A stretch of 64,000 bases of DNA from Pocillopora verrucosa (lineage: Eukaryota; Cnidaria; Anthozoa; Scleractinia; Pocilloporidae), in assembly GCF_036669915.1 (NCBI RefSeq), contig NC_089312.1:22430404-22494403 (forward strand), read 5' to 3'. The notes below the pieces were generated by a model. That model saw nothing but the letters and a program-made list of their open reading frames with translations, was not told the origin of the DNA and did not search any database. The translations under genes were made by a program, and so were the position numbers. This document shows positions 52,701 through 63,787 of this stretch, in pieces. Numbering within the stretch: position 1 is the stretch's first letter; every line of letters begins with the position of its first letter.

Positions 52701-54698
52701 TAAAATTCCAGGACTTCGTGGGTTTTACAAGATCTGAGAGCCCCATTCCTTTACCAATTTTTTTTCTTCAATGAAAATCAGCTTACCGTGTGAAAAGAAA
52801 ATAAACCAAACCCAAATTTGCAGTATCCATTTCACATACTGACTTCAAATTTACAATCTCGTTAATAATGCTACTATCTGAGTATTTCCATTTATAAGAT
52901 TCCCATTTAAAATGACCTCTTCATTTTTTTTTTTCACTTTTTGAGACAAGTGCACTGATATGAAGTAACATAAAAATGTTGAAAAATAAGGAAGATTTAT
53001 GTCTCCTACACTGAGCCCCTTTAAAGCTTCCAAATTACATGCCACTGTACATATTATAATGAATCACTAAGATGAAATGATCTAGACATCCCATAGGGCT
53101 GCTGGAGAGTAATTTAAGGTGTTCCTCTCTTTTTATTTTATACTATTTTTCATTTACAGTATCACTATACTGTTAATTCTAGCTGATTTCGAATCTATAA
53201 CAAAACTTACTTAAGACCTCCAAGCAGTCATACCTTGAAGATGTACCTTACAGCATATATGAAACCTCAAGTTCACAGAATCTTATTATTGTGGTTCAGG
53301 AATTTTCGTAACATTTTTTACTAGAGTACACCTCTTACTCTTCTCAATATTTTCTGCTTTTGAAACAGTCTCACAAGATCATATTCAAAATTACATTGGA
53401 TGATGAACCTAAACATTTTGAACTGGCACTTTCTAATCAAGGTTATCAGCCTGTTTTTACAATTTTTCTTAATTCCTTTTTCACATCCTCTTTGTCAAAT
53501 TGTACATTTAGGCAGAGCTTTGACCAAGTAAGAAAACAGATAAAATGCAAAAGCGACAGTACCCACAGGTTCTACAGCACAGAGTGCAAGACTAAAACCT
53601 TTTCACTTTCCACTTTCATGAGGCACATTTTAGACTAGAACAGTGAACTAAACATTTTGAAAGTAAGCCTCTGGGCACATTGAAATGTTTACCTTTGCAA
53701 TTCACCATTTCTACACAGATGAATGCAAAATGTTAACAGATCCTTTGCTTAGAAAATCGAAAAATCTCTTCTTTCTATGAGCATTAAATTAACGTTTTCG
53801 TGAAACACTGCATACAAAAGAATTTAAATAAAACAGCAAGGCTCAAAAAATCAAAGGTATCCAAAAGAAAAGAAATGCATTCTGTGTGAGGTAAATGAAA
53901 AATAAACACTCCCACACATCAGGCCAGCACAAAATTTCTTCACAACACTACAGGAAGATTCAGGAAGCTACTACGTTGAATATCGACGGTTTTTTTTCTA
54001 CGACCATGAAGAAAGTCGTATTCGATAAGCCAATTGAGATGCCTGACAACGAGTACACATTTCTAATGATTTCCTGGGTCCGTATAAAGACGTAATCAAA
54101 GGTTTGCTATTTATAGTACACTAACTCCGCACTTTCATCTTAACCTCACAAATTTGGATATGATATTCTTTCCTCCATCCCTAATGACGTTAATCGATGA
54201 TTTTCATAGGTCAACAATTGTTTCACTTCCCGTGCAAATTTATATCTGAAGCAATTATTTCAAAAAGAGACGTTTGACATAGTTGAGAAAACGTCACTAT
54301 CATATAACTATTTAATGCTCATTCTTCATTGGAATAAACTTAGATCTTTGGTCCGTGAGCAGCGTTTAAAGTCGATTTATGAAACCTAAACGGACTTGAA
54401 CTCTTTTTGAGCAAACAAGTCTGAGTTGTCTACGATGCAAAGAGATGTCCTACTTACAAGTCGACCAACTTTCTATTCTGCGATTTTGTCTCTTGCAACA
54501 CATCATCTTCGTCCAATATTTCGCTCAAAGTACAGTCCTAGAAAAGAACGATTTCAACAAGTAATAGAATGTCACACAGAATAAAAAAAATTTTCTCGAG
54601 CTGATTGCAAAACGAATGCATACAAAAATCAAACTCACCTCTCTCGTCAACATCGTGTCTATAGCAGAGCTTGGGTGCAAATCGAATTTCCAAAACAT
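40781..54698 (-). CDS. PPP6R3: PP6 regulatory subunit, SAPS family (PPP6R3-like)
   Basis: Thirty-one exons in transcript order: 54698-54639, 54537-54458, 52453-52367, 51813-51741, 51433-51369, 50812-50764, 50638-50501, 50070-50005, 49906-49794, 49303-49184, 49059-49007, 48842-48769, 48657-48505, 48368-48243, 48131-48067, 47482-47367, 47253-47168, 46690-46604, 45523-45426, 45329-45272, 44828-44754, 44618-44563, 44470-44292, 43773-43614, 43214-43132, 42910-42868, 42615-42499, 42138-42028, 41506-41452, 41217-41093, 40838-40781. All phases agree; the product has 942 residues. It opens [17 protein letters not shown], then the SAPS helical-repeat domain with SPLNPLLAS-like (here [14 protein letters not shown]), [37 protein letters not shown] and [15 protein letters not shown]. 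Next is [20 protein letters not shown], then an acidic Ser-rich tail. The subunit scaffolds the PP6 catalytic subunit and ankyrin-repeat partners. Human R1/R2/R3 cannot be separated; R3 is the closest by eye. Confidence 0.95.
45609..46439. mobile_element. 830-bp TTAA-bounded inverted-repeat element
   Basis: The left end is TTAAGGAGGTTCCGTAGGG and the right end, reversed, is TTAAGGAGGCTCCATAGGG; the match continues into a T-run. TTAA at both outer edges looks like the target duplication. No transposase ORF. It lies in a PPP6R intron between exons 46690-46604 and 45523-45426. TTAA targets are used by piggyBac and Kolobok-type elements; which one is not clear. Confidence 0.75.
49495..49697. repeat. 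TTAA MITE, family B, copy 3
   Basis: Its right end, reversed, reads TTAACCTTTTGATCCCAACG, then GTGACTAGCATCTATTTTC and TTCCTTACAATATCACCCC. The left end (TATAACCTGACATC) is degenerate. It is in a PPP6R intron. Confidence 0.7.
51135..51190 (+). repeat. G-rich tract with quadruplex potential
   Basis: Runs of G separated by one or two bases (GGGGTGGGGGTGGGGGAG) on the non-template strand of a PPP6R intron. Confidence 0.6.
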
Positions 54699-54871
54699 TT
54701 TGAGTCCGTGTATTAAATACTCCTCTAAAACTGTGGAAAAGTAGGTATCGTGAAGAGCAAATCAAGCTAGGATACAGGTCTTTGAATCAGAGTTTAAGAA
54801 ATGTAGAAATCGGAATATTTCTTGCTCGAGCCCATCCACAAAGTTCTGTAGCAACTTTCGTTTTATACCTC

Positions 54872-54899
54872 TGAGATGGCCGTAAACCAAGATGGCGGC
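54872..54899 (+). promoter_or_regulatory. YY1-like sites upstream of the PPP6R start
   Basis: AAGATGGCGGC (54889-54899) is a textbook YY1 site, about 190 bases upstream of the PPP6R ATG. A weaker GAGATGGCCG is next to it and AAGATGGCCGCC lies at 55302-55313. YY1 sites near transcription starts are common in TATA-less housekeeping promoters. Confidence 0.5.
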
Positions 54900-56172
54900 T
54901 TGCACTCTTTCAGTTGGATTTAATCGCCATAATTCTCGTTAATGAAGAACCTTACTTTCTCAATTTATTAACAACGTTGCACAATAAAAACCAAAAGTAC
55001 AGAAGAACATGAAATCCACCACTATTTCCAAGATGCTGTTGGCTGTCGTGACCACATGCGCTCAAAATACTTTTCACAAAACATGAACTGACAATTTTCA
55101 GCCACCATTAATGTGCTGGAAATGACAGGCACGTTTTCACGTCTGGAGGAACGTAAATCAACAGAAACGTTCCGAAAGTCTAACGGCGGGAAACGAGTTC
55201 ACTCAGCTTTACAAATGGAGAAAGAATATAGAAGGAAAATGGTAATAAGTTTTATGGACCATAATATGTTTCACAGTTTTGGGCACGTGACACTGAGATA
55301 CAAGATGGCCGCCAAAAGTTTGAAAGCGAGGCTAAAGGGACCGGTATCCGGACTGGTTTGAAAGCGAGGCTAAAGGGACCGGTAGCCGGACTGGTATCTT
55401 CAGAAGGAAAAAAATGTCGCCAGCAAGCCCATTACAAGAATTTGCTCTTTGCAAGAGTTGTTCTGGAAAAGGAATGACACGTGGTACAGTGGATATTTAA
55501 TTAATTCGTGTCATAGCAAATTCCTCGGCTACAAGAATGTCAGGTGTGTCTGAGCGTTTCTCGCCCAATTTGTTAACCTTCTCTGGTGTTTGACTACTCT
55601 GATAAGCTCTCATTTCAGGGTTTTCTTCAATTCAGACTATTCAGACAATTCTCTACAGCGCTACGAATGACTCGAAATATCGTGACATACCATACACAAC
55701 CATCTTAATTTTTCATCAGCGCGGGAGGAAAACATGCAAGTGGCAAAACTTCGTAATCGTTGAATCACGAAGGATGCCGTAATGCCCGGTCAAAAGGAAA
55801 ACTTGCAAGAAAAATTATGTATTTGTCTACTAGTTAAAAATTCACAAGTACTGATTTTGGAGATATGTAAGGAACATATGCGTTCAAATTTATAGAGAGA
55901 CAACCGACCGAACATATCTGAGACTCAGAGACTTGGAAACACGTGCGTTTCGTCAAATAATTACAATTTAGGCAAGACAGAAAAAGGAAACAAACATAGG
56001 CATTGCAAAAAATTGAAGCTGGAAAAGAAAGTGTTCAACGCATCAATTTCCACAAAAGAATATTGGTTTTCTCGGGAGGAGGTAGTGAACCACGCCTAAG
56101 AAATGGTTCTCGACTGTGTCTAATAATCCATGCAAGACTTGGGAAAATGTCATGTTAGGCTACTAACATCAC
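54900..56172. other. Intergenic interval between PPP6R and the TRIM-like pseudogene
   Basis: A plus-strand frame at 55113-55361 (82 codons) has no family resemblance and ends in a tandem duplication. I call no gene. No other structure was seen. Confidence 0.45.
55319..55394. repeat. 38-bp tandem duplication
   Basis: Two adjacent copies of a unit beginning TTTGAAAGCGAGGCTAAAGG, differing at one base (GTATCCGG versus GTAGCCGG). The near-identity implies a recent duplication. Confidence 0.9.
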
Positions 56173-58980
56173 TTATGTGCCAGTTTTTACAGGTTTTAAA
56201 AAGAGATTGTCATTCAAAAAACATGAACACAGCTTCTCAGTTGGATCAGTGATAAATAACTGTCCTTTCTTCGACATGGCAACAGACCATGGTGTCACAT
56301 TCAACTGGTCTTCACCATGGACATACTTCCCATCCAGTGTAAATACTTGTAATCGTTTGCTTTCATAGTCACAGACTATCAGGTTGTTATATTTATCGAC
56401 AGCAAAGCCAAATGGGCCATTAACGTCTAGCGTGAGGCCCCTCCATTCAATGTTACGGCAGAACACTCCTCCTTATTAAAAACATTGACACACCAAGCCC
56501 ATCGTAGCTCGCAAAAAATCGGTGCTGGTGAAAAATAGCAAACCACGGAGCATCATCACAATCTGGAGAACTGAAACACTTTATCAATTCTGTACCGTCG
56601 ATGGAGAGGACCTTGATTGAATTGTCGCCATTGTCACAATCAACCATTTGATTGTCACATGTAATAGACAATGCCCAAGGAGATTTTAATAGCTCATTGG
56701 TAATGTGTGTTATAAAATGACAATCTTCAGAGAATAGTGAAATCTGGCCTGAAGACACGACAGCAAATTCACCAGACCTGGTAAACGAGACAGAGAACGG
56801 CTCATGGAATCTGCTAGGGCCGTCTCCTTTCTGACAGAACTCACGCAAAAACTTGCCATCTGAACCAAAAAGTTGAATTCTATTATTTTGGGGCAATCTG
56901 CGACTGCAATATTGCCTGACTTATCGCACACTGCAATATCAAAGGGATCTTCAAACTGTCCTTGAACTTTTCACTTGAGCCGAAATTTAAACACGTGTCT
57001 GTATCGGTGCGGATGTACCCGAATACTCCAGGGGCTACCGGTCAGTAGCTGAGAGTTCACCTCTATCGTCACGCGATGTATTCCTGTACAAGTTGGCGTG
57101 AAAGTCACAATATATCTACCGTCTTGCTTGTTGGTGATTGTCTCGTCTATGTCTCCCCTAACGGTGTCTTGATACTAACGGTAACTGTGTCGTTCTTGTA
57201 ATAACACACTTTCCCTTCGAAATCTTTTGTTGTTATCACAAAATCGCTTTTTCTACCAACTTCTGCGCATTCTAAACCAGCTCCTTCAGCCACTGACTTC
57301 AGAGAGTTTGAAGAACTAACAATAACTTGTCCAAGAATCGTTTGCATGATGTTCTGAACAGCTTCATCGTGTGACAAATAACTAACGTGTGATGGCATGC
57401 AAACGTTCAATTTACAAGTGTTAGAAGACCTTTACAACGTTCCACAACGGTCTGATGTGTTTGCAGAATTTCTATGCAGTTGTTTCTCTTCAAAATGTCT
57501 TCACAGTGTTGTACACTGTCTTTAAGCTGCACTTAACAGTTGATAGCGTTCTTGCTGTAATGCATGACTTTTGTCTTGTTCTTCCTCAATCCTTTCTAAA
57601 TCTTCCAAAACAGCCTTTTCGTGTTCCCTTACAACCCGAATAACGTCTTCCACAGTCTTTCGCACGCAGGTGCGAGCTATTGTGATTTCGTGTCGTACAA
57701 TGTTCCACAAGTCGGACAACCTTTTCATTCGGTTTTTGCAGGCGTCAATCTTTGTTTTTAGGCGCTGAAGAACATCGAAGACTAGAGCCTTTTGTTCATC
57801 AGCGACTTGTTGTATTTTAACGCTAGTGTGATTATGGTGAGGAATAAGTTTGCACTTGTGACAGATACAGATCTCACATTCTCGACAGTAAAATTGAAGT
57901 GGTTCGTTCTCATGACATCTTTCTTCACACAAACCAGGACTGTTTGAGTCCCCGATTTCTTCCACCTTTAATTGTTTCATTCCTAAAACAAACAAAACAC
58001 CATAGTCAGTGCGAAAGTCACAGTGAAGGGAAACTCTTAGCAATACTAATCTTAGATGATTAAGTAGGTGCAGATATGTTTGCATCCAAGTCTGTGATTT
58101 TTGTCTCTCCGCCCACTTGTCTTAATAACTTCTCTATTTGTTCCACCCTTTCAAATTATTGGTCGCAAAATTAATCTCAATCGCGACTTGGTTACTCGTG
58201 TTTTCGGTTACGAAAGGTTTGGTCTATCGATCCATCAATCTCTTCTTGCAAGTAAAAATCTAGAATTGAGACAAACCTTCGTTATCCAGGTGCACCTTTG
58301 GAGTTAAGGTTGGTGATTTTAAATCATCCAGTCTTTTCATGACTATTTCAATCCCATATCCGATTTCATCCAATTTATCTTTCAAGTTATCTTCATCTTT
58401 CTTCCACTGACAGAGCAGTTCTTTGTAGTGATCTTCAATCTCAGGGTCCATACACTCAGTTTCAAGATTGTCAATAGCTGCTTTGTATTTCACTCCAGCC
58501 AGCCTCACCAGAGTGTCCGGATGTCGCCCCAGCATGCGTTGAACGTCGCATCATCAACTGAAGCACACTCAGCATGACCATATACAGTGTTCCTGTAATA
58601 TTTAACTCGGGCAATATCAGCTTCAAGACTCACATCTGTTGCAGCAGGAAGTGTATCCCAGCCTGCTATAGGAGAAGGTAAGCCGCAAAAGTTTCGCAGC
58701 AAAACCGTCAAAAGGGTGATATCAAAATCTCTGGAAGACACTGAGGATGGAATAAAAGGATAGAGTTTTCCCCATTGCGTTGCATTTATAATCTTTCTGT
58801 TCTCAGTGACTGTAACTTAGTTTTGTTACTCGCCAAAACTGTGTGAAGATTGGCTGGGGGATGAATGGCATCGAATGTGTCGCGGAGGGCCTGGGTACCA
58901 ACATCAACCAGCAGACGACACAAGCGAGCGTAGTTGGTAGTCTCCGTAGTAGATGAAACTGACGGTGCTGCGGCAGCCAT
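56173..58980 (-). pseudogene. Relic of a HEPN / B-box / coiled-coil / filamin / NHL fusion gene
   Basis: Homology runs in order across the minus strand but changes frame repeatedly. 58980-58277 holds a DZIP3-type HEPN domain: [30 protein letters not shown], then VKYYRNTVYGHAE with the HEPN Rx4-6H signature (RNTVYGH). A phase-compatible intron (58276-57983) leads to a canonical B-box 2 (CHENEPLQFYCREC, CHKCKLIPHHNH), then a coiled coil to about 57420. A filamin-like repeat (DGRYIVTFTPTCTG, GSPWSIRVHPH) and NHL repeats (FVDPFDIAV-like EDPFDIAVCDKSGNIAVAD, NNLIVCDYESKRLQVF) complete it. Visible lesions: a stop at about 58788, frame changes near 58508, 57525, 57412, 57155, 56895 and 56470, and an in-frame TGA near 56970. 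It cannot make the full protein, though short pieces are open. Sequencing error is an alternative but other long genes here are clean. Confidence 0.75.
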
Positions 58981-61900
58981 GAGAACAACCTCCTTAATAA
59001 AAATAATGAAATAATAATAAAAATAATGAAATAATGATAAAATAATGAAATTGGATTAGTAAATATTAGGAGTATCACTTCCTTCGCTCAGAAAAACATC
59101 ACTTTAAAGGCGATAATTTATGGGAGCGGTCAAAAACGATGATTTCGATGGGATCAAGGACACAAGTAAGCTTTATATCGTATCAAATCTATGATACCTT
59201 GTTAATCTTTTGGAAATTTGGATAACGGTTATTTAGGAGAACAAGCCGCGGAGATGAAAAAAACAAACAAACAAACGATAAACGAAAAATCGCTCGGTCG
59301 GTGGGTGTGATAATTAACAACTCGTCTCCGAAGTGGAGGTGGGATATTAACCGAGCCGCGAAGCAGTGAGGAAATATGACCTATATTTAATTTTCAACTC
59401 CGAATATTGCATTCCTAGTGTTCTGATTGATTCGCTTAACTCCGATTATCAGCTCAAAATTCCAAGTCACTTTATGCGAATGCATTGCGCCAAAGCCGAA
59501 AAAAGGCTCCAAATATCAAACAATTATTTGAGCATATCTCGAAGATGTGTCTAGGTGAATAGTTGGCATTTTAATCTCACTATAGCCCACTGACACCAGA
59601 TTTTTGCTACTAACAGTGGGTAACCAAAAAGAGAAACTTTCAGCAAGCATTTCAATATCTTTGTGCCCTCCTTTCTCCCCCCCACCCCCTCCCCTCATTT
59701 TAGGCTTAAGCTATGGAAAATAGAAGGCGACGTCCGTAAGCCATGTGTAACGCAATAGACCGGAACAAGGATGTTGTTAATCAACCACTGAGGCATTTGG
59801 CTCTATTAGATATTCATTGTGCATTACTAGCGATGATTGCCTGTTTCTTTGAAAAAATACGGTTTCAATTTGGTAATGACCATAACAAGTATTTTAATAT
59901 AAGTGTTATCACATACGAGATCGAAATGAGGTGTAGGTCAAAGCCACTTAAAATTTGACAGAAGCGACGAGTTATCGAGAGTTAACTAAGCTTTCTCTGG
60001 CTCAAGATATTTCATTCGAGGTAAACGCGCTCGTCTTGCATGTCTAATGATTTTCAATAAAATTAAAGGGGTACTAAGATCGCTGATTGATTAAAAAGGG
60101 AAATATAAGCCAAACCTTTTCGTAAGCCTACAGATGTGTGACTATTGAAGGAATTGGAGGTATGACTCTAACCACTCCTCATAGCTGTTATGGATTATGA
60201 GAAAAGCTTAACTCTAAGTATAGAAAAATTGAAGTACAAACCTGCGATCTCAGAAAATGTAACAAACGAATCAAAGAGAGTATGAGAAGATCAACCTTTC
60301 TTTAGGTCTTCTTGAACTGATGCGGTGACGATATCGAAAATACATCCACGTAGCTCAAGTGTCATTTAAGCTTCGTTCCAGACTCTCCAAGACATGTTCT
60401 ATAATTTTCTGTTTTCCAGCGTCACAAAGTTCGGTCACGCAACGTAACTTGCACAAATCAATGCAAAGATATCCTGTGCTATTTAAAACAGACGGAATCG
60501 ATCTTTTACAAGTACAGACCTAACAGATAGTCTTTCAACCTTTTGAAAAAATATTTAATGCGCTTTGGTTTAACAATTACATTATTTGGATAATATGGTA
60601 TAAGAATCCTGATCAGTAACAGCCGATCATGTTTACGTGGAATATATAAATCAGTCTATAGGAGTGCTTTTTCAGTTTTATCCTTTATCCTTTACTTCTA
60701 CTTCCCTCTTATCTCTTGCTCCGAGATAAGATAATCCACCACAAACAACCAACTCAGTCCTATTGAGAGTCGTGTTAGAATTCAAGACAAACTTCGCTGT
60801 ATAGGTTTGACCTTTTTCCTGTAATATCTTAAGGTATTTTAAAGCATTACCTATATATTAAAATTATACCTTACAGCATCTTAAGAAAATGACTTAATAA
60901 AAGATTACTCGAAGTCTACGATCAGTCTTTGTACATTTGATTGAATTTCGAAAACTTTGTTGACTAGATCAGTTAGAATATGCCTCCTTTGCTTTGCCTC
61001 GCAGCCATGCTGTTCTTGCAAAGATTATTCAGCACAACCTCATTAATACTATTCCCTTAACAGCTGCCTTAAACACTCGCATTTAATTGGTTAAAAGTCG
61101 ATCAATATCGGAAACAATCCACGGTTGAAAAAACACTCGTCTTTCAGTTTTTCTCACCAATTTACTCTCGCCTAAAAACGATTATATATCAAAGACTTTC
61201 ATGACAAATGTACCTTAGAATATATCTCCTTATATAAACTTGTGAATTTGATTGATTCAGAAACTTGTATTTACGGTGGCATCATCATCAGTCTATACTT
61301 AAAAGGAAATCAATTTATCTTTTTTTTTAGTTATTGACTGCTCTTGTAAATTGAATAGATGTTTCTTACCCTGGCCCAATTAATTTAGGTCCCGATTATC
61401 AATCTTAAAAAACTATGCCTATACTTTTCAGAGCGGTCATGCAAAATCCGTTTTAATCTTTCCCATCGTTTAATATCTCTGTTACTTTTTGTGTTATATT
61501 TATATTTCTTCAGAGTTTATCTACTCGACCAAACTTGTATTTTAAGGCGTTTTAAAGTTCAATAGGTTACCCTATACATTTTGTAAATAATGATATGCAC
61601 GTTGCTATACGAGGTAATAAAGCCTGTAAAACATCGTAATTCAGTCGCTGAATTGACATAGCGGGCGAAATGAGTCAAATGATGAGGTGGTAAAGTTGGC
61701 TTTGGCCCGCCGACCGCCGCTGCAGGGAACTTCAGTGACGAAGAGTCCCAATAAAAGGATAAAATCACAAAAGTTTTAAACATAGATAAAAGTTCTTTAA
61801 CGAATATGTCATCTATTATTGAAATCCTGCTTATGTACCAGCTATCCGGCAATTTCCAACGAAAAGTTACTAAATTTTATCAAAGCACTAAATGAAATAT

Positions 61901-62076
61901 TTGCAAATGAAAATACTTAAGAATTTTTCTGAAACAATCAGAAGGCTTGTCTCTATTTCAACTAATTAGCTTTGAATGCTGACTTGTAGCTTCATCCCTC
62001 GAAAATCATGGACTAATAATACGGTCAAGAGTCACTTTTGCTACAAAATAACTGAGTCTTGAGTTTACCATCTTCT
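58981..62076. other. Gene-free interval between the pseudogene and the TRIM-NHL gene
   Basis: Both strands lack recognisable exons. It contains an AATAAT-type low-complexity run (58995-59050), an (AAAC)n tract near 59260 and a C-rich tract (about 59668-59695). The right part should hold the 3' UTR of the gene ending at 62077. Confidence 0.5.
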
Positions 62077-63787
62077 TCAGTGTAAGACATGAATACAGTT
62101 TTCGGTAAAGTCTGTTACAAAAAGCTGCCCAGTCGATGAAGCCGCAACTGTTCCAGGGCACTCCAGTCCTGGTACTGAGTTGACAAACTTTCCATCCAGT
62201 GAGAACACGAGCAGCCTGTGGTTGCTGGGGTCACACACGATCAAGTTGTTGAACTTGTCAATGGTAATTCCAGTAGGATAACTCATTTGTCCGTCACCAC
62301 AGCCCACGCCACCGATGCTGTACTGAAACCATCCATCCTTGTTGAACACTTTGACTACATGATTCAAGCCGTAACAAACGAAGAACCTCTCTTGGTGACT
62401 AATAGCGAACCATGGAGGATCATTCACCAGGCGATCTTTGAATGGCTTCATTATCAATTTTGTACCGTCAGGGGAGAGGACCTTTACTGTGTTATCGCTC
62501 CAGTCACACAAGATCAGATTCTTATCGCCACTGACAGACAAGAATCTTGGATCTTTCGCGAGTTTTTTGGAAGCTTTTGTGAGACTGTCATCATCGTTAT
62601 TGAAGAAATAAATATCACCGCTAGCGATGATGACGATGTCACCAGAATTGGTGAATCCCACGGAAGTAGGAGAATTCAGTTCCTTTCCACCACAGCCAGA
62701 TTTACTTATCTCTTTGGTGAAGTGTCCATTGGAGCTGAACAATTGTACCCTGTTGTTCTTAGCATCAGCAACGGCAATGTCCCCTGTCTGTTCGTTGATT
62801 GCAATGTCACAAGGTCCATCAAATTCTCCTGTAGCTTTACCAGTTCTCCCGAAAGCTGATCCAATTTCGTATTTATGTGGAGTCACGTGAACACGCCAGG
62901 GACTTAAAGGAAGGGGGTTTCCATTGACAGCGATCGATATTTCATGTTGTCCGTCGCAGTCAGGTGTATAGGACACGATGTATGAACCATTTTTATTGTT
63001 TATAATCTCAGTGCTGAGATCCTTTCCAAGTGGAGTCTGGATTTTCACTTCTATCTTATCGTCCGCGTTGTAAACCTGTTTTTGATTTGCATCTCGGGTC
63101 AGGATTTTGAGGGAAGACGCTCTTCCGATTTCTACTCTTTGCAGGCCTTCTCTCTCTACCACTGAGTAGACAGTCGTTGAATTGTCGTCACTTACGACTC
63201 GACCCAGGATTGCGCATTTTATTCTTTGAATATCTTCATCGTTTGTCTCGTACCTGACATTCCTCGCCGGTTTTTTATGATGACTTCTGCCAGCATCGCA
63301 GAGATCTTTGCAATATTCATCGACAGATTGACAAGTTTCTAAAATTTCATCAGGGTCGTTTTTGTTTAAGGTGGCTTGTAATTCTTCTGATTTGGTTTTT
63401 AACCGCTTGCGAGACTGCTTTAAGTGTTCGTTGTGTTTTTTGTGAACTTCTTCAATATCGTTCAAAATGTTCTCCGTGTCCTTTTTGTGATCCTGTAACA
63501 TCTGTATGAGAGATTCAACAGTCTTCGCTACCACTCCTCGGGCTTTTTCAATGTCTCTTTGACTTCGTGTCAACTGGTCGCCTGCTTCTTCCACCTTCAT
63601 CTCATAAGCACGAATTTTATCTTCCATTTTCTTCACAGCTTCTTTTATCTTTGGCTTTTGTCTATCTGCAGCCTGTCGTTTTTTCATTGTAGTGTGATCA
63701 AAGTGAATTTTTTTATCCTGGGCGGAAAAGCACACCTTGCATTCCTCACAGTAAAATCCAGAGTTGGTGGCTCGACAGGTTCGGGTC
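62077..63787 (-). CDS. TRIM-NHL-like protein, last exon (B-box remnant, coiled coil, filamin, NHL)
   Basis: A single 1711-base exon opens after ctctgtatttag and reads 569 residues to a TGA at 62079-62077; earlier exons are outside the window. It starts in a Cys/His-rich segment (RTCRATNSGFYCEEC, KVCFSAQDKKIHFDH) in the place of a B-box but with altered spacing and without the usual last C-x2-C pair. Residues about 35-150 are a coiled coil (AYEMKVEEAGDQL, ARGVVAKTVESLIQML). A filamin-type Ig repeat follows (GSYIVSYTPDCDGQHEISI, SPWRVHVTPH), then about five NHL blades (GPCDIAINEQTGDIAVADA, YPTGITIDKFNNLIVCDPSN, HRLLVFSLDGKFVNSV). The layout matches TRIM2/3/56/71-like proteins. A RING would be upstream if present; E3 ligase activity cannot be judged here. 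It is a diverged paralogue of the pseudogene about 3 kb away. Confidence 0.85.

Noticed and set aside
55113-55361. 82-codon plus-strand frame upstream of PPP6R
   Set aside because: No homology, no splice context, and its end is made by a recent tandem duplication.
62218-62859. 213-codon plus-strand frame
   Set aside because: Antisense shadow of the NHL repeats in the TRIM-NHL exon.
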